Below, piece by piece: positions 10,029-18,116 of a DNA stretch of 64,000 nt. The notes beneath the pieces were generated by a model. It saw only the letters and a list, made by a program, of their open reading frames with translations. It had not been told where the DNA came from and did no database searches. The translations under genes and the position numbers were made by a program. The stretch comes from Pseudoalteromonas peptidolytica (GTDB lineage Bacteria > Pseudomonadota > Gammaproteobacteria > Enterobacterales > Alteromonadaceae): assembly GCF_012641745.1 (NCBI RefSeq), contig NZ_WEHZ01000003.1, positions 1-64,000 of the forward strand, read 5' to 3'. The number at the start of each line of letters is the position of its first letter. Position 1 is the stretch's first letter.

Positions 10029-10056
10029 TTTACTTCGAAAAAAACTTTGTTATTAT
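10029..10056 (+). promoter_or_regulatory. Promoter of the tRNA-Tyr cluster
   Basis: TTTACT (10029-10034), 16 bp, then TATTAT (10051-10056) and a GC-rich discriminator CACCGCCG, the layout of stringently controlled tRNA promoters. The first tRNA starts 15 bp downstream. Confidence 0.55.
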
Positions 10057-10071
10057 CACCGCCGTTGTTTA

Positions 10072-10156
10072 GGAGGGGTTCCCGAGCGGCCAAAGGGATC
10101 AGACTGTAAATCTGACGGCTCTGCCTTCGCTGGTTCGAATCCAGCTCCCTCCACCA
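10072..10156 (+). tRNA. tRNA-Tyr (GUA), copy 1
   Basis: 85 nt including encoded CCA. GGAGGGG pairs with TCCCTCC in the acceptor stem (one G-U), anticodon GTA is at 10106-10108, a long class-II variable arm and the TTCGAAT T-loop follow. Confidence 0.97.
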
Positions 10157-10181
10157 TCAAACAACACCTACAATTTGTTCA

Positions 10182-10266
10182 GGAGGGGTTCCCGAGCGGC
10201 CAAAGGGATCAGACTGTAAATCTGACGGCTCTGCCTTCGCTGGTTCGAATCCAGCTCCCTCCACCA
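10182..10266 (+). tRNA. tRNA-Tyr (GUA), copy 2
   Basis: Same 85-nt sequence as copy 1 over the full length, 25-bp spacer from it, encoded CCA. Confidence 0.97.
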
Positions 10267-10294
10267 TTCACAAATTGTAACGCTTTAAAAATAT

Positions 10295-10379
10295 GGAGGG
10301 GTTCCCGAGCGGCCAAAGGGATCAGACTGTAAATCTGACGGCTCTGCCTTCGCTGGTTCGAATCCAGCTCCCTCCACCA
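10295..10379 (+). tRNA. tRNA-Tyr (GUA), copy 3
   Basis: Same 85-nt sequence, 28-bp spacer from copy 2, encoded CCA. The spacers themselves differ from one another. Confidence 0.97.
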
Positions 10380-10403
10380 TTTTTCAAAGCATATCTCCAT
10401 CTA

Positions 10404-10488
10404 GGAGGGGTTCCCGAGCGGCCAAAGGGATCAGACTGTAAATCTGACGGCTCTGCCTTCGCTGGTTCGAATCCAGCTCCCTCCACCA
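10404..10488 (+). tRNA. tRNA-Tyr (GUA), copy 4
   Basis: Same 85-nt sequence, 24-bp spacer from copy 3, encoded CCA. No clear terminator follows before the converging DUF2938 gene, whose stop is 47 bp away. Confidence 0.97.
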
Positions 10489-10534
10489 TCCATTCAAAAA
10501 AGCCTTAGCAAAATTAAGAATACATTGCATAACT

Positions 10535-11026
10535 TCAGAACGAAGTAAGAGCAATTGTACTGAAATACATCCCAGCACCAAAAACTAGATGCGTAGCTAA
10601 CGTTTTTACTCTCGCTTTTTGTGGGTTAGGTAATTTAGATGCCGCGATCCCCATTCCAAAGCATGGCTGCATAATGAAATAGGGAAAAACAGTTGTTAAC
10701 GCACCAAAAGCCAGAACAGACCAAAGGTCTGGATTATAAACCCAAGCCTTTCCTTGATATACAAGAAATAAAAATACAAAAACCACCCCAGTTACATAAT
10801 GAACCAACCATCCCAGTATGGTTTCTCTTGCAATAGGCGCACTTCGAGCAATTCCATTATGGCTCACTTTTCCTTTTAAAAAGTGCCCAACCCATCGACC
10901 GAGCAAGGCATAGTCCAATCGCGCAATCGCAAATATTCGCATTAACAGAGCACCGTATATGTCCATAACAATTGTAGCGCCAATGCCAATAACGGATGCG
11001 AGTAACAAAATTTCTAGTTTTTCCAC
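10535..11026 (-). CDS. DUF2938 integral membrane protein
   Basis: 163 residues with about four transmembrane helices (LLLASVIGIGATIVMDIYGALLM; YVTGVVFVFLFLVYQG; WSVLAFGALTTVFPYF; LVFGAGMYFSTIAL). GRWVGHFLKGK and MQPCFGMGIAASKLPNP are features I connect with DUF2938. Function unknown. It starts with GTG 11026 after a strong AAGGAG. It is divergent from a MerR regulator, and the promoter between them has the 19-bp spacer of MerR-controlled genes, so it is the likely target. Confidence 0.75.
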   Translation of the reverse strand: MEKLEILLLASVIGIGATIVMDIYGALLMRIFAIARLDYALLGRWVGHFLKGKVSHNGIARSAPIARETILGWLVHYVTGVVFVFLFLVYQGKAWVYNPDLWSVLAFGALTTVFPYFIMQPCFGMGIAASKLPNPQKARVKTLATHLVFGAGMYFSTIALTSF

Positions 11027-11058
11027 GTTTTCACTCCTTATTTTGATCTTTCCACGCT

Positions 11059-11089
11059 ATCCTACAAGTTAAAGCTAACTTTAAGTCAA
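11059..11089 (-). promoter_or_regulatory. MerR-type promoter and operator of the DUF2938 gene
   Basis: Read on the minus strand: TTGACT (11084-11089), a 19-bp spacer, then TAGGAT (11059-11064). The spacer contains the inverted repeat AAGTTA-AAGC-TAACTT (11066-11081). Overlong 19-bp spacing with a dyad between the boxes is the hallmark of promoters twisted open by MerR-family activators. Confidence 0.75.
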
Positions 11090-11097
11090 GGTAATTG

Positions 11098-11499
11098 ATG
11101 GATATCAGTGCGGTTGTAAAAGAGTCAGGGCTACCTGCGTCTACACTTAGGTATTATGAAGAAAAAGGCTTGATCCGCTCTATTGGACGGCAAGGTTTAA
11201 AACGTGTTTTTGCACCTTCAACTGTTGAGCGTCTAGCATTAATCACCTTAGCCCGTAATGCAGGCTTCTCGTTAGATGAAATCGCAACAATGTTTACGCC
11301 ACAAGGCGACATCGATATAGACCGCGTAAAGTTACAAAAGAAAGCAGAAGAGCTGGATAATACCATCAAGCATTTAAGCGCTGTTAGGGATGGACTTTAC
11401 CACGCAGCAAAGTGTCCAGCTCCCAGTCACTTCGAGTGCCCGACATTCAAAAAGCTATTAGCAAGAGCCGGAAAAGTTAGACCAAAAAGACGAGATTGA
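11098..11499 (+). CDS. MerR-family transcriptional regulator
   Basis: 133 residues. The N-terminal winged HTH reads ISAVVKESGLPASTLRYYEEKGLI (residues 3-26) followed by a second helix pair and a dimerisation helix (DRVKLQKKAEELDNTIKHLSAVRDGL). The C-terminal part has CPAPSHFECPTF, with two cysteines that could sense metal, thiol or oxidant stress, but the ligand is unknown. I start at ATG 11098, just after CAAGG; a TTG one codon earlier is less likely. It reads away from the DUF2938 gene and overlaps its control region. Confidence 0.82.
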   Translation: MDISAVVKESGLPASTLRYYEEKGLIRSIGRQGLKRVFAPSTVERLALITLARNAGFSLDEIATMFTPQGDIDIDRVKLQKKAEELDNTIKHLSAVRDGLYHAAKCPAPSHFECPTFKKLLARAGKVRPKRRD

Positions 11500-11509
11500 T
11501 ATGAACAAG

Positions 11510-12166
11510 TTAATTTTCAATCATTAATGCTCTGCCATGCTCCTTAAGGTATTTACGTGCATCTTGGTACTTTTCACCGTAGTGGATATTTACCAAACTC
11601 CAGAACGAGGAGTTATGCGCCATGACATGATAGTGACACAGTTCATGTACCACGACATATTCAATGACCCATTTGGGTGCACCAACCAATAAGGTATTAA
11701 ATGCAATTACTCCTTTTGAGGAAAAGCTTCCCCAACGGCTTTTGTATAGTCTTATTTTTAAAGTATCAAATTGAGCATTAATATCAGGTTGGTACTTAGC
11801 GATAGCCATATCGAGATAGTCACTTAATGTCATTTCCAATAACTTTAAAAGCTCACCCCAACTATCTTTGCTCTCATCTAAATTCAATGTCTTTTTATCA
11901 AAGTCGATAAATGAAAGCGCCTGCGCTTGTTTGATGATCGTAAACTTATCACCAAATATTGCTATTTTGTTCGTAGTAAGAGGCCTATTCTTTGTATGCT
12001 CAACGCCCTGCGCCAATTTTGATGCAATCCAATCTGATTTACTGTTTACCCAGCTATAAAGCCATTGTTCACATATGTGCTCTGGTGCATAAACTATGAC
12101 CTTACCTGACTTTATTTTTATGGCCACGGTCTTACGTTTTCGGCTTTTTTTTAACAGATATTGCAA
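11510..12166 (-). CDS. YgjP-like zinc metallopeptidase (DUF45, M48-type fold)
   Basis: 218 residues. VVVHELCHYHVMAHNSSFW gives the zinc site: H174, E175, H178 and a third ligand H184, as in the YgjP/WSS1-like group. Also typical are KSRWGSFSSKGVIAFNTLLVGAP before the site and RKYLKEHG at the end. The start at TTG 12166 keeps the YLLKKSRKRKTVAIKI opening that matches the family; no ATG is available nearby. Substrate unknown. The stop is 11 bp from the converging MerR gene. Confidence 0.8.
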   Translation of the reverse strand: MQYLLKKSRKRKTVAIKIKSGKVIVYAPEHICEQWLYSWVNSKSDWIASKLAQGVEHTKNRPLTTNKIAIFGDKFTIIKQAQALSFIDFDKKTLNLDESKDSWGELLKLLEMTLSDYLDMAIAKYQPDINAQFDTLKIRLYKSRWGSFSSKGVIAFNTLLVGAPKWVIEYVVVHELCHYHVMAHNSSFWSLVNIHYGEKYQDARKYLKEHGRALMIEN

Positions 12167-12390
12167 GAAATTAGACTCTCTGCTGTTGAAAGTGCGTAGT
12201 ATAGTATGAGTTAATCATTAAAGTCATTTCGCTAACCTAATTGACACAACAACGCTTCGCTTGTTCAGCTCTTATGGTTATCTATAAATTTCTAACACAC
12301 TAGAAATTGGAAAGATTTTTAGTCAAATCACCGTAAATATTATTTTTTGCTGCTACGCTTAGTGAAAAGGTACTTTAGATTAGGCAACCA

Positions 12391-13371
12391 ATGGCTGAAA
12401 AACCTACTTGCCAATATGTGTCACCTGAGGGAAAGAAGTGCAGTGAAATAGATATGGGCTCAGGTTACTGCTTTTGGCATGATAATAAGTTTGATAAAAG
12501 CGGCTTAGAGCTGAGTCAAAAGCTTGAGCGTTATGCAAAGCGTGGCGGACTGCTGCAAGGCTTGGAACTGAAGCGAGCAAATTTAGAAGGACTCAACTTA
12601 GTAAACTTCGAACATCATCACGGCTATGATTTATCTTACAGCAACTTTTACCGAGCCAACTTAAAAGGTGCTCACCTTTTCAACAACACCATGAAGAATG
12701 CTTCCCTCATGAAAGCTGATCTTAGAGAAGCAAGTCTCCACTGCTGCAACTTAGAGAACACGAACCTGCTGGGCGTAAAACTAGAAAATACACGCATAGA
12801 TAATATGGAGCTTGGAGAGCAATTATTACAAGAACAGCAAGCGTTAGAAGCCCGTAAAAACCGAGCAACGGAGGAGGCTGAAGATTTGTTTTTACAGTCT
12901 GAAGAAATCTATCGCTTGCTGCGCAAAGGTGCCGAAAACCAAGGGCTTTTTGAGATGGTTGGGCGCTTTACGTATAAAGAGCTACGTATGCGCCATGCGC
13001 AATATCCTAGATATTCAAAGCGTCACCTAATATCTAGTTTCGTTGATCTATTGTGTGGCTATGGTGAAAAGCCAGAGAACGTTATCCGCTTTAGCCTTGG
13101 GATGATAATTACCTGTGCGTTTTGTTATTTCTTGTTCGGTGTTTCTTTCCAAGATCAAATCATGCAGTTAAATTTAACCAACAGTTTATCAGATAATGCC
13201 ACAGCACTACTCAATAGTTTTTATTTCAGCGTCGTCACTTTTACTACATTAGGCTATGGCGATATCACACCTGTGGGGATTTCTAGGCTGATCGCGGCAA
13301 TCGAGGCATTTACTGGAAGCTTTTCACTTGCGTTATTTGTGGTGGTCTTTGTTAAAAAAATGACCAGATAG
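12391..13371 (+). CDS. Pentapeptide-repeat potassium channel with Cys-rich N-terminus
   Basis: 326 residues. The N-terminus has a Cys/His knuckle (CQYVSPEGKKC...YCFWHD), then pentapeptide repeats A(N/D)LxX at about residues 60-135 (ANLEGLNLVNFE, ANLKGAHLF, ASLMKADLREASLHCCNLENTNLLG), a helical linker, and a two-helix pore domain (FSLGMIITCAFCYFLFGV; pore TLGYGD at 286-291; LIAAIEAFTGSFSLALFVVVFV). The TLGYGD filter is that of K+ channels. The pentapeptide part probably sits in the cytoplasm as an interaction or gating domain. The gene is single. Confidence 0.88.
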   Translation: MAEKPTCQYVSPEGKKCSEIDMGSGYCFWHDNKFDKSGLELSQKLERYAKRGGLLQGLELKRANLEGLNLVNFEHHHGYDLSYSNFYRANLKGAHLFNNTMKNASLMKADLREASLHCCNLENTNLLGVKLENTRIDNMELGEQLLQEQQALEARKNRATEEAEDLFLQSEEIYRLLRKGAENQGLFEMVGRFTYKELRMRHAQYPRYSKRHLISSFVDLLCGYGEKPENVIRFSLGMIITCAFCYFLFGVSFQDQIMQLNLTNSLSDNATALLNSFYFSVVTFTTLGYGDITPVGISRLIAAIEAFTGSFSLALFVVVFVKKMTR

Positions 13372-13480
13372 GTGGCCTTTACGACCCCATTGGTATAATA
13401 GTATGCCAGCCAATACAATGATTAGCTGGTTATGATATATAGCTAATGGGATTAGAGGCTGCTGCCGCTTAAGCGCTTAG

Positions 13481-14122
13481 CTAGCGAGTGATTTCTGATT
13501 GCAGCTGCGCTAGGAAATCTAACATGTATTGAGTCCGACGCTCTGCTTCTTGATATGCAGATTTTGTATGCATATTATCTTTGATGTGTAACAGCTTAAT
13601 GAAAAAGTGATCTAAGGTGTACTTGCTGTCATCCGCCACTCTTTGTGTACAAAACGGATCATCAATATGATAAAGATTTCGAGCTATTGCACCACCCACT
13701 TTCATACAGCGGCTAATACCGATAGCACCCAGTGCATCCATACGATCAGCATCTTGAACCACTTTTGCTTCGAGTGTTGTGGGCGCAACGCCCGCGCTAA
13801 AACTATGCGCGACAATTGCATGATGAATTGCGTCGAGTTTAGATGGATCATAATTCAATGAGGTCAAAAACTGTATCGCCTTGTCCGCCGCCAGCTTTGA
13901 GGCTAGCGGTCTATCAGGATGATTTTTTGCAACTGCGACACAATCATGCAGCCAAGCTGCTGGGATCACTACAGCAGGATCGGCTTTTTCACCGTCACAA
14001 ATTAATTTAGCCACGTGCACTACACGCTTGATATGGGAGAGATCGTGCGCTGTATCTGCACAAGGCGTTGTCAGCATGAACGCTTCACATGCTTGTTCTA
14101 ATTCTGGTATTTTCAGTGTCAT
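13481..14122 (-). CDS. HD-domain phosphohydrolase, YedJ-like
   Basis: 213 residues. HD-superfamily metal ligands are visible: H30 in AHDLSHIKRVVHVA, H59-D60 in AAWLHDCVAVAKNHP, and the late Asp in VVQDADRMDALGAIGISR. This last phrase is typical of the YedJ group of predicted nucleotide or phosphate-ester hydrolases. Substrate unknown. I start at ATG 14122; TTG three codons upstream is possible. The neighbours on both sides face the other way. Confidence 0.8.
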   Translation of the reverse strand: MTLKIPELEQACEAFMLTTPCADTAHDLSHIKRVVHVAKLICDGEKADPAVVIPAAWLHDCVAVAKNHPDRPLASKLAADKAIQFLTSLNYDPSKLDAIHHAIVAHSFSAGVAPTTLEAKVVQDADRMDALGAIGISRCMKVGGAIARNLYHIDDPFCTQRVADDSKYTLDHFFIKLLHIKDNMHTKSAYQEAERRTQYMLDFLAQLQSEITR

Positions 14123-14321
14123 TAAGCTCAACTTTTATCTACTTTCTATCAAAACGGTTTTGCTTTACAGCCTTATATTTGATTTGACTCATGAAGTATA
14201 ATCATACGCTATATCAATTTGCTAAGTACAAGCATTCAATTAGGTGAGTGGTGATTACTCGTTGTATGTTGCCACACCCTTCTCTAAAATGGCAGGTATC
14301 AAGAAAGATTAGAGAAAATTT

Positions 14322-15512
14322 ATGACTTGCGCGTTATACCTGCAACCTGGCAGAGAAAAATCCTTGAACAGAAAGCACCCTTGGGTTTTTTCTAAAGCTA
14401 TTAAAAAAGTCAAAGGTAAGCCAGCACTTGGCGATATCGTCAAAATTTACAGCAGTGATGGTAAATACCTTGCAACTGCAGCTTACAGCCCTGATTCACA
14501 GATCAGAGCCAGAGTTTGGACTTTTGATGAATCACAAAATATTGACCAAACCTTCTTTGAGCAAAAACTTTCTCGAGCGCTAGACGCGCGCAAGTACGTC
14601 ATCGATGAAGGTGAGTTAACTGGATTTCGTCTATGTGCAGCAGAATCAGATGGCCTTCCTGGAGTAACAATTGACAAATTTGATAACTACTTGGTTTGTC
14701 AATTACTCAGTGCTGGTGCAGAGCGTCACAAAGGCGAAATTGTCATGGCGCTTAAGTCATTGTTCCCTGAATGCCATGTCTATGAGCGTTCTGATGTAGA
14801 TGTACGCAAAAAAGAAGGCTTAGACAAAATCACCGGGCCCCTTCTAGGGGATGCGCCCAAAAACCCAGTTATCATCAATGAAAATGGCCTAAAAATTGAA
14901 GTCGATATTATTTCTGGACACAAAACTGGGTTTTATTTAGACCAGCGAGATAGTAGAGCAGCCCTTGAGCGATTTGTTAAAGACAAAGAAGTGCTAAATT
15001 GCTTTTGCTACACGGGCACTTTTGGCCTGTATGCGCTACGTGGTGGCTGTGCTAAGGTCATTAACGTCGATGTATCACAACCAGCGCTTGACACCGCAAA
15101 ACGAAATGTCGAACACAACGCGTTAGATATTTCACGGGCAGAGTTTGTTAAACAAGATGTGTTCAAATTGCTACGACAATATCGAGATGAAGGCCGTCAA
15201 TTTGATACCATCGTAATGGATCCACCCAAATTTGCAGAGAGCAAAGCACAACTTACTGGAGCATGTCGTGGTTATAAAGATATCAATATGATTGCGATGC
15301 AAATTCTAAAGCCAGGCGGGACTTTGTTAACATTTTCGTGCTCGGGCTTAATGGAACAAAACCTGTTTCAAAAAGTCGTTGCAGATGCCGCTTTGGATGC
15401 AGGAAGAGAGTTACTTATCATGGAGCGTTTAAACCAAGCAGCTGATCACCCTATTGCAGGTAACTATCCCGAGGGCTTTTATCTAAAAGGACTGATTTGT
15501 AAAGTCTACTAA
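14322..15512 (+). CDS. rlmI: 23S rRNA (cytosine-1962-C5)-methyltransferase RlmI
   Basis: RlmI methylates C1962 of 23S rRNA using SAM. The 396-residue protein has the N-terminal PUA domain ([18 protein letters not shown]...[19 protein letters not shown]), the EEHEE-like middle part and a Rossmann methyltransferase: [34 protein letters not shown] (SAM motif I), [11 protein letters not shown] (motif IV) and [10 protein letters not shown] with the catalytic Cys. Length matches E. coli RlmI (396). Confidence 0.95.
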   Translation: MTCALYLQPGREKSLNRKHPWVFSKAIKKVKGKPALGDIVKIYSSDGKYLATAAYSPDSQIRARVWTFDESQNIDQTFFEQKLSRALDARKYVIDEGELTGFRLCAAESDGLPGVTIDKFDNYLVCQLLSAGAERHKGEIVMALKSLFPECHVYERSDVDVRKKEGLDKITGPLLGDAPKNPVIINENGLKIEVDIISGHKTGFYLDQRDSRAALERFVKDKEVLNCFCYTGTFGLYALRGGCAKVINVDVSQPALDTAKRNVEHNALDISRAEFVKQDVFKLLRQYRDEGRQFDTIVMDPPKFAESKAQLTGACRGYKDINMIAMQILKPGGTLLTFSCSGLMEQNLFQKVVADAALDAGRELLIMERLNQAADHPIAGNYPEGFYLKGLICKVY

Positions 15513-15822
15513 AAATAGTATTAAGCCAACCAGAGTAAGTAAAAAGCAGTGACTCGGTGATAAAAAACACCAGTTGCTACAGTACTTACTCTGGTCAATA
15601 CCAGACCCTGTTGCTCCTTCAAATTTGTTTTTGCAGCGGTTTGATTGGTATTTATAGAAGGCAGCACTTGCGTAGCATTGTTATGCTGTGTGAGTCAGGC
15701 GATAAAGGCTCTGTGCTCCCGCAAAATCACCTTACCCCACATCCTTGTGGGCCAACAAGCCCTAATATATCCCTACAACTATACGGCATAAAAAGCGCAA
15801 TACGTTTTATGGCTTCAAGGTG
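15513..15822. other. Gene-free interval after rlmI
   Basis: Contains the 13-bp inverted repeat at 15529-15595 and a small CCCACA/TGTGGG hairpin near 15737-15752. A 99-codon open frame from 15557 has Cys- and Ser-rich content with no family sense and is not taken as a gene. Confidence 0.4.
15529..15595. repeat. 13-bp perfect inverted repeat after rlmI
   Basis: ACCAGAGTAAGTA (15529-15541) and TACTTACTCTGGT (15583-15595) are perfect inverted arms. Between them is a weaker nested pair (AGCAGTGAC...GGTG / CACCAGTTGCT). The structure begins 17 bp after the rlmI stop. It could be a 3' end structure, a small RNA or a repeat unit. Confidence 0.55.
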
Positions 15823-16287
15823 TCACGCTAACAGATCCTGTTGCGATGATAGTTGATATTCGCTATATCCATTACAATTGAACGCATAGTCTGAACTACC
15901 AAAACGACGTAAATAATCAAGTCTCGCCTTAGCTTCATGTAAAGTAGGTAGCGTATCATTGTCTAAGCGCCAAACAACGTAATGTTCTGGATCTGCGCCA
16001 TCTAAAAAGACGGTTGAACGGCTAAACACCTTTTGGCAAAGAGAGTGAGACATAAATTCCCTCAAGGCTCTCTCTGAGCGCCAGACGACCAAAGTAACAA
16101 GCACATCAGTACAACCAAATAAATCTGTCGCTGCCACAGACTCGCAATCTTCACCCATGTGCCACACAAAACCCGGACTACTCTCTGCCAGTGAGTTGAG
16201 CTGCTTAAGGCTATTCCTATCTAGTTTACGCAACGCGCCATTTGTTGGACTTTTAGTTGTAAATATACTAAAGAAAGCAAGTCGCAT
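15823..16287 (-). CDS. DUF3291 domain protein
   Basis: 154 residues, cytoplasmic. LDRNSLKQLNSLAESSPGFVWHMGED near residue 30-50 and ALREFMSHSLCQKVFSRSTVFLDGADPEHYVVWRLD further on follow the DUF3291 pattern (a dimeric alpha/beta-barrel-like fold related to heme-degrading or monooxygenase-type small proteins). No catalytic function is established. ATG 16287 is preceded by AAGGA. It shares direction with the dioxygenase gene but is 120 bp downstream of it. Confidence 0.65.
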   Translation of the reverse strand: MRLAFFSIFTTKSPTNGALRKLDRNSLKQLNSLAESSPGFVWHMGEDCESVAATDLFGCTDVLVTLVVWRSERALREFMSHSLCQKVFSRSTVFLDGADPEHYVVWRLDNDTLPTLHEAKARLDYLRRFGSSDYAFNCNGYSEYQLSSQQDLLA

Positions 16288-16406
16288 CGGAGATCCTTGT
16301 GTTATATCAACTATTTATGACGTTAACTGCAACGCTCATTACATCAGCGATGTTAACACTAAGTTCACTCAGAGTAAAAACTGTTAAATTTAGATTTTTT
16401 CACCTC

Positions 16407-17489
16407 TTAAACCGTCTGTAACGGTTGCATATTAATGTATTGTACGATCCTTGGCATGGTGGCTTTGTTCGGGCTGCCGCCATGGGGCAAAAAATGATGC
16501 CAAATTACCAAGTCACCTGCATTAGCAGCAATTGCTTGAGAGCCTTGTTGGTGAAAATAATCTGGACGAGGTTGATTGGGATCAAATGGCATATCATCGA
16601 GCCAATTGGCAAGTCTATGATGAAACCCTGGTACAACCGTAGTGGCACCTTGGTCTTGAGATGTATCTGATAAGTACAAAATACCCTGGGTGCCAAAAGA
16701 GAGCGGCTGAGAAAAATCGAGATCCCAATGAAGGTCAGTCCCCTGATAAACATCATTTACGGTTTCAGGTGGGTTAAAACCGCATCTATCAGCAGATACT
16801 TGTAAACGTTCAGTTTGCCATAATTGACTAAAGGCTTTATGTATTCTTACCGCGTTTCTGTTTTCTTCTAGAGCACTATGCTGTACTAAGTGCACCATCG
16901 TTTTACTGATCTTGTCACCATCCAAGTTATACCAAGTATCGGGATTATTTATATCAACTTCTAAAAAATCGCAAATCACGCTTAAGGCACGCTGGCAGTT
17001 TGATGGACTAATCGCATTTTTGACGACAACATAGCCGTTTGTATTCCAGCATGCTAGATCGTCGGCAGACAATACATCAGCCATCTGTTTTACCGTATTT
17101 AGTTTATTATGGTAACTTTGCGGACACGAAGCTCCACACGTAATATGCTGTAGTAATTCGACTTTTTCCGTAGTTTGTGGTGCTAATTTTATAATCGCTT
17201 CGACAAACTGTGTATAGCTATGCGCATACTGATACTTTAACTTATGTGCTTGATCCTGACTAATACCTATGATGTCAAAAACGGTTTTAGCAAGCGCAAA
17301 ATCAACTGGCACAAAACGCTGCTCTTTGTTCATAACTTGGCAATTTGCTTCACTCCATATCCTGTCTAAAATTGGCAACCGATACAGCTTCTGATTTGGT
17401 GTGGATTCTCGCATTACAACAACTACATCCTTTTTATTCTGATATATATCAATGCCATTAATGATCCTAAATATAGACTTATCTGGCAC
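16407..17489 (-). CDS. Fe(II)/2-oxoglutarate dioxygenase, phytanoyl-CoA hydroxylase (PhyH)-like
   Basis: 360 residues. The C-terminal half is a PhyH-type double-stranded beta-helix: iron ligands H254 and D256 in TDLHWDLDFSQPL and H336 in HHFLPHGGSPN, with R347 in MPRIVQYINMQ placed to bind 2-oxoglutarate. GATTVVPGFHHRL is also typical. The N-terminal 140 residues are unlike anything I recognise, with several Cys (ITCGASCPQ). Such enzymes hydroxylate small molecules or lipids; the substrate here is unknown. The frame starts with GTG 17489. Confidence 0.75.
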   Translation of the reverse strand: MPDKSIFRIINGIDIYQNKKDVVVVMRESTPNQKLYRLPILDRIWSEANCQVMNKEQRFVPVDFALAKTVFDIIGISQDQAHKLKYQYAHSYTQFVEAIIKLAPQTTEKVELLQHITCGASCPQSYHNKLNTVKQMADVLSADDLACWNTNGYVVVKNAISPSNCQRALSVICDFLEVDINNPDTWYNLDGDKISKTMVHLVQHSALEENRNAVRIHKAFSQLWQTERLQVSADRCGFNPPETVNDVYQGTDLHWDLDFSQPLSFGTQGILYLSDTSQDQGATTVVPGFHHRLANWLDDMPFDPNQPRPDYFHQQGSQAIAANAGDLVIWHHFLPHGGSPNKATMPRIVQYINMQPLQTV

Positions 17490-17666
17490 ATTGCTCTGAT
17501 TTACCTTACTTTAATTGACCTTAGACGTAATGAAAACATGGATGAGGTAAAGTAATTACATTGTTTGCGAACTGCTTTTTATTTTACACAAAGACGTTTT
17601 TTTTCAATTTTTTCCTCTTATTGGTCACTACACTGGCCGCATAACCAATTCAGAGGGAAACAAAAA

Positions 17667-18116
17667 ATGAAAAGAGCAGATTATTTCAATCAAGCACCAC
17701 AATTAATTCAACATTTATTAGGTCAGGAAGAGCTACTTAAACAACAAGCCGAAGCCACTTTCGGACTTAAAATTTGGGAGCTTGTAAAACTAAGAGCATC
17801 ACAGCTAAATCAATGCGCATTTTGTATCGCAATGCACACAACTCAAGCTACTGATAGCGGTGAGTCAACAAACCGTATTATCGGTCTTAGTGCATGGAAA
17901 GACATGACATTTTACACGACTAAAGAAAGATTAGCGCTTTCGCTATGCGAAAAGTTGACAAACGCAGAGGTAATTGAAGATACTTTCTACCAAGAGTTAG
18001 CGTCTGAGTTTGACGACAAGAGCCTAGTAACACTAACTATTGCGATCAACGCTATCAACAGCTGGAATCGCATAGTTAAGATGTTTAAACCAACAGTTGA
18101 GTTTAATGATAACTGA
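17667..18116 (+). CDS. AhpD/carboxymuconolactone decarboxylase-like protein
   Basis: 149 residues. The CMD motif CAFCIAMHT gives C50, C53 and H57, the redox CxxCxxxH active site of AhpD-type alkylhydroperoxidases. IWELVKLRASQLNQ before it and LSLCEKLTNAEVIEDTFYQELASEFDDKSLVTLTIAINAINSWNRI after it complete the domain. I start at ATG 17667 after GAGGGAAA. The final 11 nt overlap the start of the AraC gene (ATGATAACTGA), pointing to translational coupling. A role in peroxide or organic-radical detoxification is likely but not proven. Confidence 0.85.
   Translation: MKRADYFNQAPQLIQHLLGQEELLKQQAEATFGLKIWELVKLRASQLNQCAFCIAMHTTQATDSGESTNRIIGLSAWKDMTFYTTKERLALSLCEKLTNAEVIEDTFYQELASEFDDKSLVTLTIAINAINSWNRIVKMFKPTVEFNDN

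Noticed and set aside
10209..10581. Three short open frames over the tRNA-Tyr cluster
   Set aside because: They are translations of the repeated tRNA genes (same peptide repeated) and not proteins.
15529..15595. Integron attC site or CRISPR unit
   Set aside because: The arms lack attC core sites, and there is no array of equal spacers anywhere in the window.
15557..15856. 99-codon open frame after rlmI
   Set aside because: Composition and codon use do not look protein-coding, it starts inside the inverted repeat and overlaps the DUF3291 gene.
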